Part shown: one piece after another, positions 42,589-51,466 of the stretch
Layout of the letters: each line of letters starts with the position of its first letter
How positions within the stretch are numbered: position 1 is the stretch's first letter
Made by a program: the position numbers and the translations under genes
Origin: Stutzerimonas stutzeri
GTDB lineage: Bacteria > Pseudomonadota > Gammaproteobacteria > Pseudomonadales > Pseudomonadaceae
Assembly (NCBI RefSeq): GCF_002909485.1
Contig: NZ_PPXG01000002.1
Location: forward strand, 310,001 to 374,000
Length of the DNA stretch: 64,000 bases
Direction: 5' to 3'
The notes under the pieces: model-generated
What the model saw: only the letters and a program-made list of their open reading frames with translations
Told to the model about the DNA's origin: nothing
Database searches by the model: none

Positions 42589-43950
42589 TCAGCGCACGCC
42601 GGAGTTGCGCAGGGCGGCCGGGGTGTACTGGTTGGAGTTGGCCTTGTAGTTGTAGGTGTAGGGGTTCTTCTCTTCGTTCTTCATGCCCATGACCAGATAG
42701 CGGCCGGAGATGAGGTCGTAGAGGGTTTCCATCGAGTAGAGCGGAACCTGCACGTTATAGAAGTGCAGGTTATGCGCTTCGGCTACACGCCATAGTTGGT
42801 TGCGACCGTCATAGTGATCGACGACTGCGGCCTGCCAGGTGTCCTCATCGATAAAGAAGTGACGCTTGGCATAGATATGGCGCTCGCCGGTCTTCAGGGT
42901 CGCTTCCACTTCCCAGACGCGGTGCAGCTCGTAACGGGTCAGATCCTGGTTGATATGGCCAGCCTTGATGATGTCGCTGTACTTGAGCTGCGGCGAATCC
43001 AGGCGATAGGCGTTGTACGGGATGTACAGCTCTTTCTTGCCGATCAGTTTCCAGTCGTAGCGGTCCGGCGCGCCATTGAACATATCCAGGTTGTCGGAGG
43101 TACGCAGGCCGTCAGCTGCAGTGCCCGGGCCGTCATAGGCAACCTGCGGGGCGCGGCGCACACGGCGCTGGCCGGCATTATAGATCCACGCCATACGCGG
43201 TTCCTTCACCTGGTCCAGTGTCTCGTGTACCAGCAGCACGTTGCCGGCCAGGCGGGACGGCTCGGTGACCTGCTGCTTAAAGTAGAACAGCACGTTGCCA
43301 TGCTTATCGGGCTTGTAGTCGGTCAGGGTGTCGGTGTAGACCACTTCATCGACGAACTTGACCAGGCTGAAATTGCCGTTCACCTGAGGCGTCGCCTGGG
43401 CGATCACCCGGCGCGCGGAGCCGCCGCGATAGCGGGTGATATGGTTCCAGATGACTTCCATGCCGTCTTTCGGGATCGGGAAAGCGATGGCTTTTTCGAA
43501 ATTCTCCAGGCCGTTGCCGCCACGAACCATGTTGGTCTGCGTAGCGTTGCGCGCTGCAGCGTCATACACGTGCTGCGGCATGGCTGCGCTACGACGGGTC
43601 TCGTAGACCGGCAGGCGGTAGCTCTCCGGATAACGCTTGAACATGGCGATTTGGCCAGGTGTCAGGTTGTCCTTGTACTCCTCGAAGTTCTTCGCCGTGA
43701 TGGTGAACTTTGGCTTGTCGTTGGGATAGGGGTCACCAACGAAACCGTCCGCAGATACCGCCGCGGCGTCCTGGGCCAGCCCGCCGGTCCAGGCAGGAAT
43801 GGTGCCGGCGGCGTTGCCTGCCTTCTCTGCGCCGATCGGCGTCAGCTCGGCGCCAAGACGTGCAGCTTCGGATTCCGATACCGCGGCCATGACGTTACTG
43901 GCGAGCAGTGAAAGCGTGAGCGCCCCGGTTGTGAACATTGTTATTTTCAT
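42589..43950 (-). CDS. DUF1329 outer-membrane/periplasmic protein
   Basis: Exported protein of 453 residues. The signal peptide is MKITMFTTGALTLSLLASNV with cleavage after AMA. Family stretches include LGAELTPIGAEKAGNAAGTI, PAWTGG, ITAKNFEEYKDNLTPGQIAM, FKRYPESYRLPVY and YELHRVWEVEATLKTGERHI. DUF1329 proteins have an LolA/LolB-like fold and usually accompany a DUF1302 outer-membrane protein, sometimes in PHA, steroid or hydrocarbon loci. No DUF1302 gene is adjacent here. Confidence 0.9.
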   Translation of the reverse strand: MKITMFTTGALTLSLLASNVMAAVSESEAARLGAELTPIGAEKAGNAAGTIPAWTGGLAQDAAAVSADGFVGDPYPNDKPKFTITAKNFEEYKDNLTPGQIAMFKRYPESYRLPVYETRRSAAMPQHVYDAAARNATQTNMVRGGNGLENFEKAIAFPIPKDGMEVIWNHITRYRGGSARRVIAQATPQVNGNFSLVKFVDEVVYTDTLTDYKPDKHGNVLFYFKQQVTEPSRLAGNVLLVHETLDQVKEPRMAWIYNAGQRRVRRAPQVAYDGPGTAADGLRTSDNLDMFNGAPDRYDWKLIGKKELYIPYNAYRLDSPQLKYSDIIKAGHINQDLTRYELHRVWEVEATLKTGERHIYAKRHFFIDEDTWQAAVVDHYDGRNQLWRVAEAHNLHFYNVQVPLYSMETLYDLISGRYLVMGMKNEEKNPYTYNYKANSNQYTPAALRNSGVR

Positions 43951-44332
43951 TATCTCGTCCTGTCGTTTCTAAATAGCTGTTTCCCCGTGGCGCGCAAAAA
44001 ATGCTGACGCCAAGTGATACGGCGTAGTGACGCGTGCCGGCAGCGCCCTTCACTGGAAGGCATCCGCTCGGTGGCCATGCAATGCTTGCATCCACCGACG
44101 GCAATCGCGCTTAGCTGCCGCCCCCGCATACGCTCTAGTTCGCCGTTTCGAGGTATGCCGAGGGTGCGGGCGCACCTGGCCATTAGTCAAGGCCGACTGG
44201 TGAAGACCGTGCCATAAGCTGGCCTTATAGTAGTGCAGAGAGGTTGCCGCCCCGTCGGAAACGACGGAAATGGTACGCGTGGCTGGATAAGCTGCGCGGC
44301 TGCCTGGCGGGTCTGTAAAAGAGGATATCTGG
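43951..44332. other. Non-coding region upstream of DUF1329 and a small membrane protein gene
   Basis: 382 bp with no convincing gene. The only clear structure is a short hairpin CCGTCG-GAAA-CGACGG at 44252-44267 with a GNRA-type loop. Promoters for the two divergent genes should lie here. Confidence 0.55.
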
Positions 44333-44629
44333 ATGGCGCTATATGCGCAGGTGGGACTGGTGATTGCCCAGCCGACGCTTCTCAATGCATTGGCGCTGGT
44401 CAGTGTGCTTTGCGGAAGCTGGTTGCTGCTGGCTACCCAATGGCGCGAGGCCCGCGCCCCGCGGCGAGCATTGACTACCTATACGCCGAAGGCTTCGCAT
44501 CAGGTGGCATCGAACGGCACCGCAGCGAACGGCACTGCAACAAGACGCATCAACCAGGTGTTCTACAAGTGCGGTGTGGCTGGGCTGGTGATCGGCCTGA
44601 CGCTTTCGATGGCTTCGCAGCTGCTTTGA
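44333..44629 (+). CDS. Small two-helix membrane protein (98 aa), unknown
   Basis: A 98-residue protein I do not recognise. It has two hydrophobic segments, PTLLNALALVSVLCGSWLLL (about 14-33) and CGVAGLVIGLTLSMASQLL at the end (about 79-97), joined by a polar, Arg/Thr/Asn-rich loop containing NGTAANGTATRR. GAGGA lies 8-9 bp before the ATG. Topology suggests a hairpin membrane protein. No partner is evident. Confidence 0.6.
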   Translation: MALYAQVGLVIAQPTLLNALALVSVLCGSWLLLATQWREARAPRRALTTYTPKASHQVASNGTAANGTATRRINQVFYKCGVAGLVIGLTLSMASQLL

Positions 44630-44714
44630 AAAGCTCGTGTTGAAGGTTTGTGTTTGACGGCATTGTGGCTGACTGCAGGGCCCGTCGCAGTCTGTGCGCA
44701 GGGCCCAGCGCGTC

Positions 44715-45878
44715 TCAGGGCTCTAGCCCGGCGTTCAGGCGGTACTGGTTACGCACCGGCGTGGCGTACTGCTGAATCAGATAGGGTTGTTGTACGCTCG
44801 GGCAGGCGGCGAGGCGTTTGCTCCATTCGGCTTCGGCGCGCTCCACTTCCTCACGGCTGAACAGCTCGGCTGCGCTCGGTACCTGGATATCCGGATCTTG
44901 CTCATCCCAGAGGCGATAGGCCAGATAGTGCACTGGGAACAACCTATAGCTGCCGAGAATCTGACGATCGACCGCATTGGCCATCTGCTTGGCATCCTCG
45001 GGCACGCTCTCCATCGGCGTGCCGAAGGCAATATGCACACGGCCTTTGTAGCCGGTGATGCCCAAGGCGATGCTGGCATCGTCCTCACCCGGAGCCTTGT
45101 TGTAGGTCCCGGTAGTGGCGCGGATGTACAGCTCGCGTGCCTTGGCCTGATCGCACGGGTCGTACTCGTAGCTGATCGCCACCGGCACCGGTCGCAGCGC
45201 GGCGAGCGTTTCGGCAAAGGCCTCATCCTTGCGGCTCATGTGCAGCATCTTGAGGATCGCCGAGTCGGTGCGGTCATCACCATCCTTGGCGCGGCCTTCA
45301 GCCTGCGCGATCCAAACCGACTCCCCATCGTTGCGGATCGAGTGGTTGATATAGCCTGAAAGTACCTGATACGCCGCCAGCTTTTCCCGGCGGCCGGTAA
45401 TGGACCGGCGTACGATGAAGCTCTTGTTCAGGCGCATCAGATCGCTGACGAAGGGCCGCTGTAACAGGTTGTCGCCAATGGCGATGCGTGGCGTACGGAT
45501 GCCGGCCTGATAGACCGCATAGTTGACAAATGCCGGGTCCATGACGATGTCACGGTGGTTGGCCAGGAACAGATAGGCGCGGCCTTGCTGCAGCCGTTCC
45601 AGGCCGGAAAAGGTCACACCGTCGGTGGCTCTCTCAATGGTGCGGTCGATGTAGGCTTCGATCTTGTGCTGTAACGCATCCACTGTATGGATGCTGGCGA
45701 ACTGTCGGCGCAGCCTGCGCGAGATGACTGGCTTGATCAGCCAGCCCATGCTGTCGGCCAAGCGCGGAAAGCGGAAGTGCGCCAGAATGTCGAGAAACTC
45801 CCGGTCGGCAAACAGGCGTGCCATGACTACCGGGACTTCGGCGTCGGCGTAGGGTCGGATGGCTTCGAATTCGTCCAT
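44715..45878 (-). CDS. 1-acyl-sn-glycerol-3-phosphate acyltransferase-like protein
   Basis: PlsC/PlsB-like acyltransferase of 387 residues. The catalytic region reads AYLFLANHRDIVMDPAFVNY: His108 and Asp114 are six apart (HX5D) rather than the classic HX4D. GDNLLQRPFVSDLMRLNKSF and VWIAQAEGRAKDGDDRTDSA match the later acyltransferase motifs (the usual F-P-E-G-T/S is replaced by A-E-G-R). Start ATG 45878 (or 45881); an extension to 45962 looks spurious. It is probably a membrane-associated lipid enzyme; substrate unknown. Confidence 0.8.
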   Translation of the reverse strand: MDEFEAIRPYADAEVPVVMARLFADREFLDILAHFRFPRLADSMGWLIKPVISRRLRRQFASIHTVDALQHKIEAYIDRTIERATDGVTFSGLERLQQGRAYLFLANHRDIVMDPAFVNYAVYQAGIRTPRIAIGDNLLQRPFVSDLMRLNKSFIVRRSITGRREKLAAYQVLSGYINHSIRNDGESVWIAQAEGRAKDGDDRTDSAILKMLHMSRKDEAFAETLAALRPVPVAISYEYDPCDQAKARELYIRATTGTYNKAPGEDDASIALGITGYKGRVHIAFGTPMESVPEDAKQMANAVDRQILGSYRLFPVHYLAYRLWDEQDPDIQVPSAAELFSREEVERAEAEWSKRLAACPSVQQPYLIQQYATPVRNQYRLNAGLEP

Positions 45879-46121
45879 CATGCTCTCTGTAAAGGAAACA
45901 AGGAACGGGCTGCAGCGCTGGGCAGGGCAATTCACGGAACGGGCCGGAGCCGGTTGGCTCATACTCTTCGAGTACAGCGGCTGTTCGCATGATTGCCGGC
46001 TAGGTCCTGCATGCGGCCCGGGGGCCTAATTGCAAGACGCACCGAGTCAGTCTTCTTGTATGGGGTCGAGTCAACGACCTTCAAAGACGGCGATTATAGC
46101 GGCAAGTCACGTGGAGGATTG

Positions 46122-46304
46122 ATGCTAGAAACACAGGTCTTTCAATGCCCCTACTGTGGCGAGCCGGTCGAAGCCGTGCTCGATCTGAGTGGCGGCGACC
46201 AACAGTACATCGAAGACTGTGCGGTGTGTTGCCGGCCAGTGCTGTTCGATCTGCGCACGGACGGTGAACAGTGGCAACTGGAAACCCTCAGGGAGGACGA
46301 GTAA
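46122..46304 (+). CDS. CPXCG motif-containing zinc-ribbon protein
   Basis: A 60-residue protein, MLETQVFQCPYCGEPVEAVL, with two Cys pairs (CPYCG and CAVCC) suited to one Zn2+. ATG 46122 follows GTGGAGGATT, whereas the longer frame to 45993 has no ribosome site. Its TAA overlaps the next gene (TAATG), a coupled pair seen in other pseudomonads. Function unknown. Confidence 0.88.
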   Translation: MLETQVFQCPYCGEPVEAVLDLSGGDQQYIEDCAVCCRPVLFDLRTDGEQWQLETLREDE

Positions 46305-46564
46305 TGCAGCGTATTTACGAGCCGCGCGACCTGTTGGAGGCGGAGATGCTCAACGGCATGCTGATCGGTGAGGGCATCGAGGCCTTTCTGGCGGGCAGTC
46401 ACCTGATCGGCGCCATGGGCGAGCTGCCCGCCGCCGGGTTACTCGGGCTGATGGTGCCGGATGAGGATGCCGAACGGGCACGTCAGCTGATCGCTGCGTA
46501 CAATGGCGCCGAGCCATTGCCGGGCGATGAACCGGAAAGTTATCCCGGCGAACTGATCTGCTGA
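46304..46564 (+). CDS. DUF2007 putative signal-transducing protein
   Basis: An 86-residue soluble protein. RIYEPRDLLEAEMLNGMLIG and EGIEAFLAGSHLIGAMGELP, then LMVPDEDAERARQLIAAYN, are the DUF2007 pattern, a small alpha/beta fold of unknown role. It is translationally coupled to the CPXCG gene (shared A of TAATG), and the SRAP gene begins 12 bp after its stop, so the three may form one operon. Confidence 0.87.
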   Translation: MQRIYEPRDLLEAEMLNGMLIGEGIEAFLAGSHLIGAMGELPAAGLLGLMVPDEDAERARQLIAAYNGAEPLPGDEPESYPGELIC

Positions 46565-46575
46565 CGAGTGTTTCT

Positions 46576-47193
46576 ATGTGCGGTCGCTACGCCCTTTTTC
46601 GTTGGAGCCAGGACTTCGCTGCCTTGCCGGGTTTCCCCGCCGATCAGCAGCCGCATTGGAGCCTTGCGCCTGGCGCTTCGGTGCTGTTGCTGCGCCAGGT
46701 AGATGCAGAATTGCAGCTGAGCCGGGTGCGCTGGGGGCTTACACCGGCCTGGCTCACCGATCTGACGCGCACGCCCGCGCAGGCCCGCGCCGAAACCCTG
46801 GCTGAGCAACCGATGTTCCGTGATGCCTTGCGCCTGCGTCGTGGTCTGCTGCCGGCCAACGGCTTCTACGAGTGGCGGGGCACCGCACGAAAACGCCCTT
46901 ACTGGATGACCAGCGAAGGTTCGCTGACCTACTTCGCAGCGCTCTGGGAAGCCTATCCAGTGCAGGGGCATACCTACCTCAGTGCTGCGGTCGTGACGCT
47001 GCCGGCGGCGACTCTGCGCCGGCCGTTGATACTCGATGAGGCCGGGCAGGCTGCCTGGCTCGATCCTGACATGCCGCTTGAGGCACTGAAGGCGTTGCTG
47101 GCTCAGTCCCAGCCAGCATTGCGTGAGCGCCCGCTCGCAACAGTGGTGAATGACCCGCGCATCAACGGGCCGGAATGCCTAACGCCGGCTTGA
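46576..47193 (+). CDS. SRAP-domain (YedK/HMCES-like) protein, divergent
   Basis: SOS-response-associated-peptidase-fold protein of 205 residues. In the family Cys2 forms a DNA-protein cross-link with abasic sites. Here MCGRYALF keeps Cys2, and NGFYEWRG keeps the Glu (Glu99). However the usual Asn of the N-A-R-A-E-T motif is Gln69 (AQARAET), and the His-x-Arg-Met-Pro motif is replaced by TLRRPLIL (146-153), so the catalytic His is absent. The overall fold (WGLTPAWLTD, FAALWEAYP) is otherwise complete. It may bind abasic DNA differently or have lost activity. Confidence 0.88.
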   Translation: MCGRYALFRWSQDFAALPGFPADQQPHWSLAPGASVLLLRQVDAELQLSRVRWGLTPAWLTDLTRTPAQARAETLAEQPMFRDALRLRRGLLPANGFYEWRGTARKRPYWMTSEGSLTYFAALWEAYPVQGHTYLSAAVVTLPAATLRRPLILDEAGQAAWLDPDMPLEALKALLAQSQPALRERPLATVVNDPRINGPECLTPA

Positions 47194-47214
47194 GCAGGCG
47201 TGCTGCTTACCTAC

Positions 47215-49344
47215 TTACACCCTGAACTGATTGATCAGGCGGCGCTGCTGCTCGGCCAGGCGTGTCAGCCCGGCACTCGCTTGACTGGCTTCGTCGGCGC
47301 CGGCGGCGACTTGCTGGGCGACCTGGCCAATATTGGTGACGTTGCGGTTGATGTCTTCGGCGACCGCGCTTTGCTCTTCGGCAGCGCTGGCGATCTGGTT
47401 GTTCATGTCGTTGATCAACGAGACTGCTTGGGTGATTGCCTGCAAGGCTTCGGCTGCGGCGTCAGCCTGCTCGACGCTGCGTAGCGTACGGCTCTGGCTC
47501 TGCTCCATCACCTGCACCACGCTCCGCGTACCACTTTGCAGTTGCTGAATCATCAGCTGGATTTCGCTGGTCGCTTGCTGGGTCTTCTGTGCCAGGTTGC
47601 GTACCTCGTCAGCCACCACAGCGAAGCCGCGGCCTTGCTCCCCAGCTCGGGCTGCCTCGATTGCCGCATTGAGGGCGAGCAGGTTGGTCTGCTCGGCGAT
47701 GCTGCGGATGGTGACCAGAATGGCGTCGATATTCTCGCTGTCTCGGGCGAGCGTCTGCACCACCTCAACCGCCTTGCCAATCTCGTCGGCCAGCTCGGTG
47801 ATGGTGGAGCCGGTGTCCCGCACGATATGGCGGCCCTGGTTGGCGGCGCGGTCCGCGTTATTGGCTGCCTCGGCGGCCTGGGTCGCATTGCGCGCAACGT
47901 CCTGTGCGGTTGCGGTCATCTCATGCACCGCCGTGGCGACCAGTTCGATCTCCGCCAGCTGGGTTTGCACACCTTTGTCGGTGCGGATGGCGATGTCTGC
48001 CGTATGCTCGGATGCATCGCTGACCTTTTGGACGGACGCGACTACCTCACCGATCATGCCCTGCAGGCGTGCCAGGAATGCGTTGAAGCCAGCCGCGATC
48101 TGGCCGAGTTCGTTGCGGCTGTCGATGTTCAGCCGTTGGGTGAGGTCACCTTCGCCCTGGCCGATGTTGTCCAGCATCACCACCATGTCGCGCAGCGGCC
48201 GGGTAATGCGACGGCTGATCAGCCAGATGGCGAGCAGTCCAACAAAGGCGATCAGCACGCCGATGACCAGCATGGTGCCGAGATCGCTGCGGCTTTCCTC
48301 GCCGAGCGCGACCATCAATTGATCCAGTTCCTTCATTACTTCTGCAGTCGGCAGTTCGAGCATCAGCACCCAGCGGGCATCGGTACCGGGGAATGAGAAT
48401 GGCAGCAGCAGTGCGACGCGGCCGCGAGCGTGATCGATGCGGTAGTGGGTCTGGCCGGAGGGCAGTTGTTTGACCAGCGCCTGCTCATCGGCATCGAGAA
48501 TTTGCGCTGCGGGTTTGCCAAGCAGGCTCTTGTCACGACTGTATGCCGCGAGGCGCCCATTGTTGGAGATCAGTGCGATCTGCCCGACACCGCCATATAG
48601 CTGGCTATTAGCGGCGCTCAGCAATTGCTGGATAAAGTCGACACTGATATCCGCGCCGACGATGCCCTGGAACTTGCCGTCAATGATGATCGGTGCGTTG
48701 AACGACGACAGCAGCTGCGTCTGGCCATTCATATCATACGGCGCGGGGTCGCCGACGCAGGGCTTGAGTTGTTCACGCGGACACAGGTAGTACTCGCCGG
48801 CACGAACGCCGGTTTCCAGCAGGCTGGTGTCCTCGATGTCAGTGAGTCGCTCGACCAGCAACTTGCCGCTGGTGTCGCGGTAGATCCAGCTGGCGAAGCG
48901 GCCATTGACCATGCCCGGGGCGTCGCCGCGATACATCAGGTCATTGGCGTCTACCCCGTTAGGCTCCCAGGCGATATAGGTACTGGTGAGATTGGGATTC
49001 TCGGTCAGCGTCTGGCGCGCCAGGTTGATCAGTTCCTCGCGCGTGAGGTTGGCCATTGGCATACCCTCGTCGTCGCTGAGGCCGGTGAGGGTATGCACCC
49101 GGGCGAGGCCGGTGGCAATCTGCAGAGGTGCCTGTAGTTGTGCCTGGATGCGGCTGACCTGGGCTTGCGCCAGCGCCGTGACGCGCTGTTCGACCATGCC
49201 ATCGATCAACGTGCGCGTGCGGTCCTCGACCAGCGCCTGGCTGCGCATGCCGGAAACCATTGCGTACAGCAGAAGCGCCGCGATCACGGCTAACGTGCAA
49301 GCACCGGCCAATGCCGCGAAGGCGGTCTGAATGGATCGGAACAT
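47215..49344 (-). CDS. Methyl-accepting chemotaxis protein with dCache sensor
   Basis: Chemoreceptor of 709 residues. The first helix is at about 9-31 and a large periplasmic dCache domain spans about 35-345 ([38 protein letters not shown]). The second helix lies near 356-377 ([19 protein letters not shown]), then HAMP ([20 protein letters not shown]). The signalling hairpin tip is [20 protein letters not shown]. There is no C-terminal methyltransferase-docking pentapeptide. Two Cys in the sensor ([12 protein letters not shown]) could form a disulfide. The ligand is unknown. Confidence 0.95.
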   Translation of the reverse strand: MFRSIQTAFAALAGACTLAVIAALLLYAMVSGMRSQALVEDRTRTLIDGMVEQRVTALAQAQVSRIQAQLQAPLQIATGLARVHTLTGLSDDEGMPMANLTREELINLARQTLTENPNLTSTYIAWEPNGVDANDLMYRGDAPGMVNGRFASWIYRDTSGKLLVERLTDIEDTSLLETGVRAGEYYLCPREQLKPCVGDPAPYDMNGQTQLLSSFNAPIIIDGKFQGIVGADISVDFIQQLLSAANSQLYGGVGQIALISNNGRLAAYSRDKSLLGKPAAQILDADEQALVKQLPSGQTHYRIDHARGRVALLLPFSFPGTDARWVLMLELPTAEVMKELDQLMVALGEESRSDLGTMLVIGVLIAFVGLLAIWLISRRITRPLRDMVVMLDNIGQGEGDLTQRLNIDSRNELGQIAAGFNAFLARLQGMIGEVVASVQKVSDASEHTADIAIRTDKGVQTQLAEIELVATAVHEMTATAQDVARNATQAAEAANNADRAANQGRHIVRDTGSTITELADEIGKAVEVVQTLARDSENIDAILVTIRSIAEQTNLLALNAAIEAARAGEQGRGFAVVADEVRNLAQKTQQATSEIQLMIQQLQSGTRSVVQVMEQSQSRTLRSVEQADAAAEALQAITQAVSLINDMNNQIASAAEEQSAVAEDINRNVTNIGQVAQQVAAGADEASQASAGLTRLAEQQRRLINQFRV

Positions 49345-49474
49345 GTGCGGTACTCCAGTTGCGTAGCGGATAAGTAGGCTATCGGCCGAATTTGCGACAA
49401 CTGCAGCGGAGTCGCTGGTTGCCTGCCAGGTGGGGCCGCTCTAGGATACGGCGCAGGTTTACTGGAGAGACTCG

Positions 49475-50293
49475 ATGTTCAAGCCGCACAGATTATCCAT
49501 GCTTGTCGCTGCAGCCGTGCTGGCGGGGTGTCAGGCCGTCAACACCACCAGTGGCGGTGCCGTGGGTGTCGAACGCAAGCAGTACATGTTCAGCATGCTG
49601 TCGACCGACCAGGTCAACCAGATGTATGCCCAGTCTTATCAGGAGACGCTCAGCAAAGCTGCGAGCCAGGGTGTGCTGAAGAAGGACACCGCGATCGCCA
49701 AGCGGGTCAACGGCATAGCTCAGCGGCTGATCGCCAAGGTGCCGGTGTTCCGTCCAGACGCAGCGCAGTGGGCTTGGGAGGTTAACGTTATCGACAGCCC
49801 CGAACTCAATGCCAACTGCGGCCCGGGCGGCAAGATCATTTTCTACACCGGCCTGATCGAGAAGCTGAAACTGACCGACGATGAGATCGCAGCGGTGATG
49901 GGGCACGAGATCGCGCACGCGCTACGTGAGCATGGGCGCGAGGCGATGTCCAAGGCTTATGGCGTGCAGATGGCGACCCAGCTGGGTTCGGCCATGGGCG
50001 TAGGCACTGGCGGCCTGCAGATGGCGAATATGGGTGTCGAGTATCTGATGACCCTGCCCAACAGCCGGGGCAATGAGAACGAGGCGGATCTGATCGGTCT
50101 GGAACTGGCTGCACGAGCCGGTTACAACCCGAATGCCGCGATTACGCTGTGGGAGAAGATGGGGGCCGCCGGTGGCTCGGCGCCGCCAGAGTTCATGAGC
50201 ACTCACCCGTCGTCAACCACGCGCACTGCGGCGCTCAGGGCGAATATCCCGAAGGTCATGCCGCTGTACGAGCAGGCCCGCAGCGGCCGCTGA
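49475..50293 (+). CDS. M48 family metalloprotease lipoprotein
   Basis: Periplasmic/outer-membrane-linked zinc protease of 272 residues, like LoiP/BepA-type M48 enzymes. Lipobox VLAGC at about Cys19. The zinc motif HEIAHALREH begins at His144, with Glu145 catalytic, and the third ligand region is NEADLIGLELAARAGYNP. The ending HPSSTTRTAALRANI is typical. GGAGAGACTCG precedes ATG. Likely role: degradation or repair of outer-membrane proteins, inferred from the family. Confidence 0.92.
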   Translation: MFKPHRLSMLVAAAVLAGCQAVNTTSGGAVGVERKQYMFSMLSTDQVNQMYAQSYQETLSKAASQGVLKKDTAIAKRVNGIAQRLIAKVPVFRPDAAQWAWEVNVIDSPELNANCGPGGKIIFYTGLIEKLKLTDDEIAAVMGHEIAHALREHGREAMSKAYGVQMATQLGSAMGVGTGGLQMANMGVEYLMTLPNSRGNENEADLIGLELAARAGYNPNAAITLWEKMGAAGGSAPPEFMSTHPSSTTRTAALRANIPKVMPLYEQARSGR

Positions 50294-50315
50294 GCGATGC
50301 CTCGTCGCCGACCGC

Positions 50316-50759
50316 TCAGGCCGGCGACAGCAGTGCTGAAAGGGGTGTTTCGATGCCCAGTTGCTGATGCACGCCTTCGAGGTCGATGAGCGTGTGAATC
50401 TCCTCGATGTCCCCGGCTGGGCTGAGTGTCCAGACGCTCACCACAGCAATTGCAAGAATCTTGTCGGTTACCGAGTAGCCGAATTGTGGCGTGGCGAGTG
50501 TGCCCATCACGGTGCTCGAGGTGACTACCTTGTGTCCCTCGCAAATGCACTCATCCACAACCACTTCCAGATCCGGCATGGCCGCACGCACGTTACGCAC
50601 GAGTTCGGCGAAGCCTGCGCTGTTCAGCGGCTGGCCAATGAGTGAGCCTTTATAGGCGAAATATTTGCTCTGCATCTGTTCGGAGAGGGCTAGTCGGCCC
50701 TTGTTCCAGCTCAGATCGATATGGTTGCAGACTCGTTTCTTGCGTCCATCCGCTGACAT
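50316..50759 (-). CDS. SnoaL-like / ketosteroid-isomerase-fold protein
   Basis: Soluble protein of 147 residues with an NTF2-like fold of the ester-cyclase/SnoaL type: YFAYKGSLIGQPLNSAGFAE, LVRNVRAAMPDLEVVVDE, GHKVVTSSTVMGTLATPQFG and VVSVWTLSPAGDIEEIHTLI. No catalytic triad can be assigned with confidence. It is an isolated gene convergent with the M48 protease gene. Function unknown. Confidence 0.8.
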   Translation of the reverse strand: MSADGRKKRVCNHIDLSWNKGRLALSEQMQSKYFAYKGSLIGQPLNSAGFAELVRNVRAAMPDLEVVVDECICEGHKVVTSSTVMGTLATPQFGYSVTDKILAIAVVSVWTLSPAGDIEEIHTLIDLEGVHQQLGIETPLSALLSPA

Positions 50760-50844
50760 GCAGCCTATTCTCCTCGGGGCGCTGATGGTGCGCTGCGGTA
50801 GCGCACTCTAGCAGCTCCCCGAGTGCGCAGATTTGCGCTGCGTA

Positions 50845-51432
50845 TCAGCCTGAGACAATAGTGCTCATGGTCAGCGCCTGATAACCGGCATAAAGCGCCA
50901 GGGCCGCAAAGCCGGCTGCTGCGACGCGGCGGATCAGCGTCAACGGCAGCCGATCGGCTGCGAAATGGCTCGCCAGAACGACCGGGACGTTTGCGAGCAG
51001 CATGCCGACCGTGGTCCCGAGGATGACCAGGACGAAGTCCGGGTACTGCGCAGCGAGCATCACTGTGGCTACCTGGGTCTTGTCTCCCATTTCGGCGATG
51101 AAGAAGGCCACGGTGGTGGCGACGAAGGGGCCATAGCCGCGGCCCAGTTTGGCGTCGTCGTCATCCAGCTTGTCTGGGATCAGCGTCCACAGTGCGACGG
51201 CGACAAAGCTTGCGGCCAGCACCCAGCTCAATACAACTGGCGAGACCAGACCTGCCACCCAGCTGCCAAGCGCGCCAGCGGCAGCATGGTTGGCCAGGGT
51301 TGCAACGACGATGCCCCAGATGATCGGCCACGGCCGCCGATAACGAGCGGCCAGCAGCAGTGCGAGCAGCTGCGTCTTATCGCCGATTTCGGCGAGGGCA
51401 ACGATCAGGGTAGGGATAAAAAACGATTCCAA
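50845..51432 (-). CDS. TMEM165/GDT1 family (UPF0016) Mn2+ exporter
   Basis: Inner-membrane cation transporter of 195 residues with six to seven helices and the duplicated E-x-G-D-K-(S/T) signature: AEIGDKTQLLALLLAARYRR near 14 and AEMGDKTQVATVMLAAQYPD near 113. Bacterial relatives (such as MneA of Vibrio) export manganese, and the yybP-ykoY Mn2+ riboswitch upstream strongly supports that here. The start must be TTG 51432 (AAAGGAA 6 bp upstream); no in-frame ATG or GTG gives the conserved N-terminus, and a nearby ATG (51439) is out of frame. Confidence 0.93.
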   Translation of the reverse strand: MESFFIPTLIVALAEIGDKTQLLALLLAARYRRPWPIIWGIVVATLANHAAAGALGSWVAGLVSPVVLSWVLAASFVAVALWTLIPDKLDDDDAKLGRGYGPFVATTVAFFIAEMGDKTQVATVMLAAQYPDFVLVILGTTVGMLLANVPVVLASHFAADRLPLTLIRRVAAAGFAALALYAGYQALTMSTIVSG

Positions 51433-51466
51433 GCGGCATTCCTTTAGGGCGGGTCGACAGATTCAC

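Noticed and set aside
42796-43911. Open frame of 371 codons on the plus strand opposite the DUF1329 gene
   Set aside because: DUF1329 on the minus strand has signal peptide, family motifs and a terminator; the plus frame has none of these.
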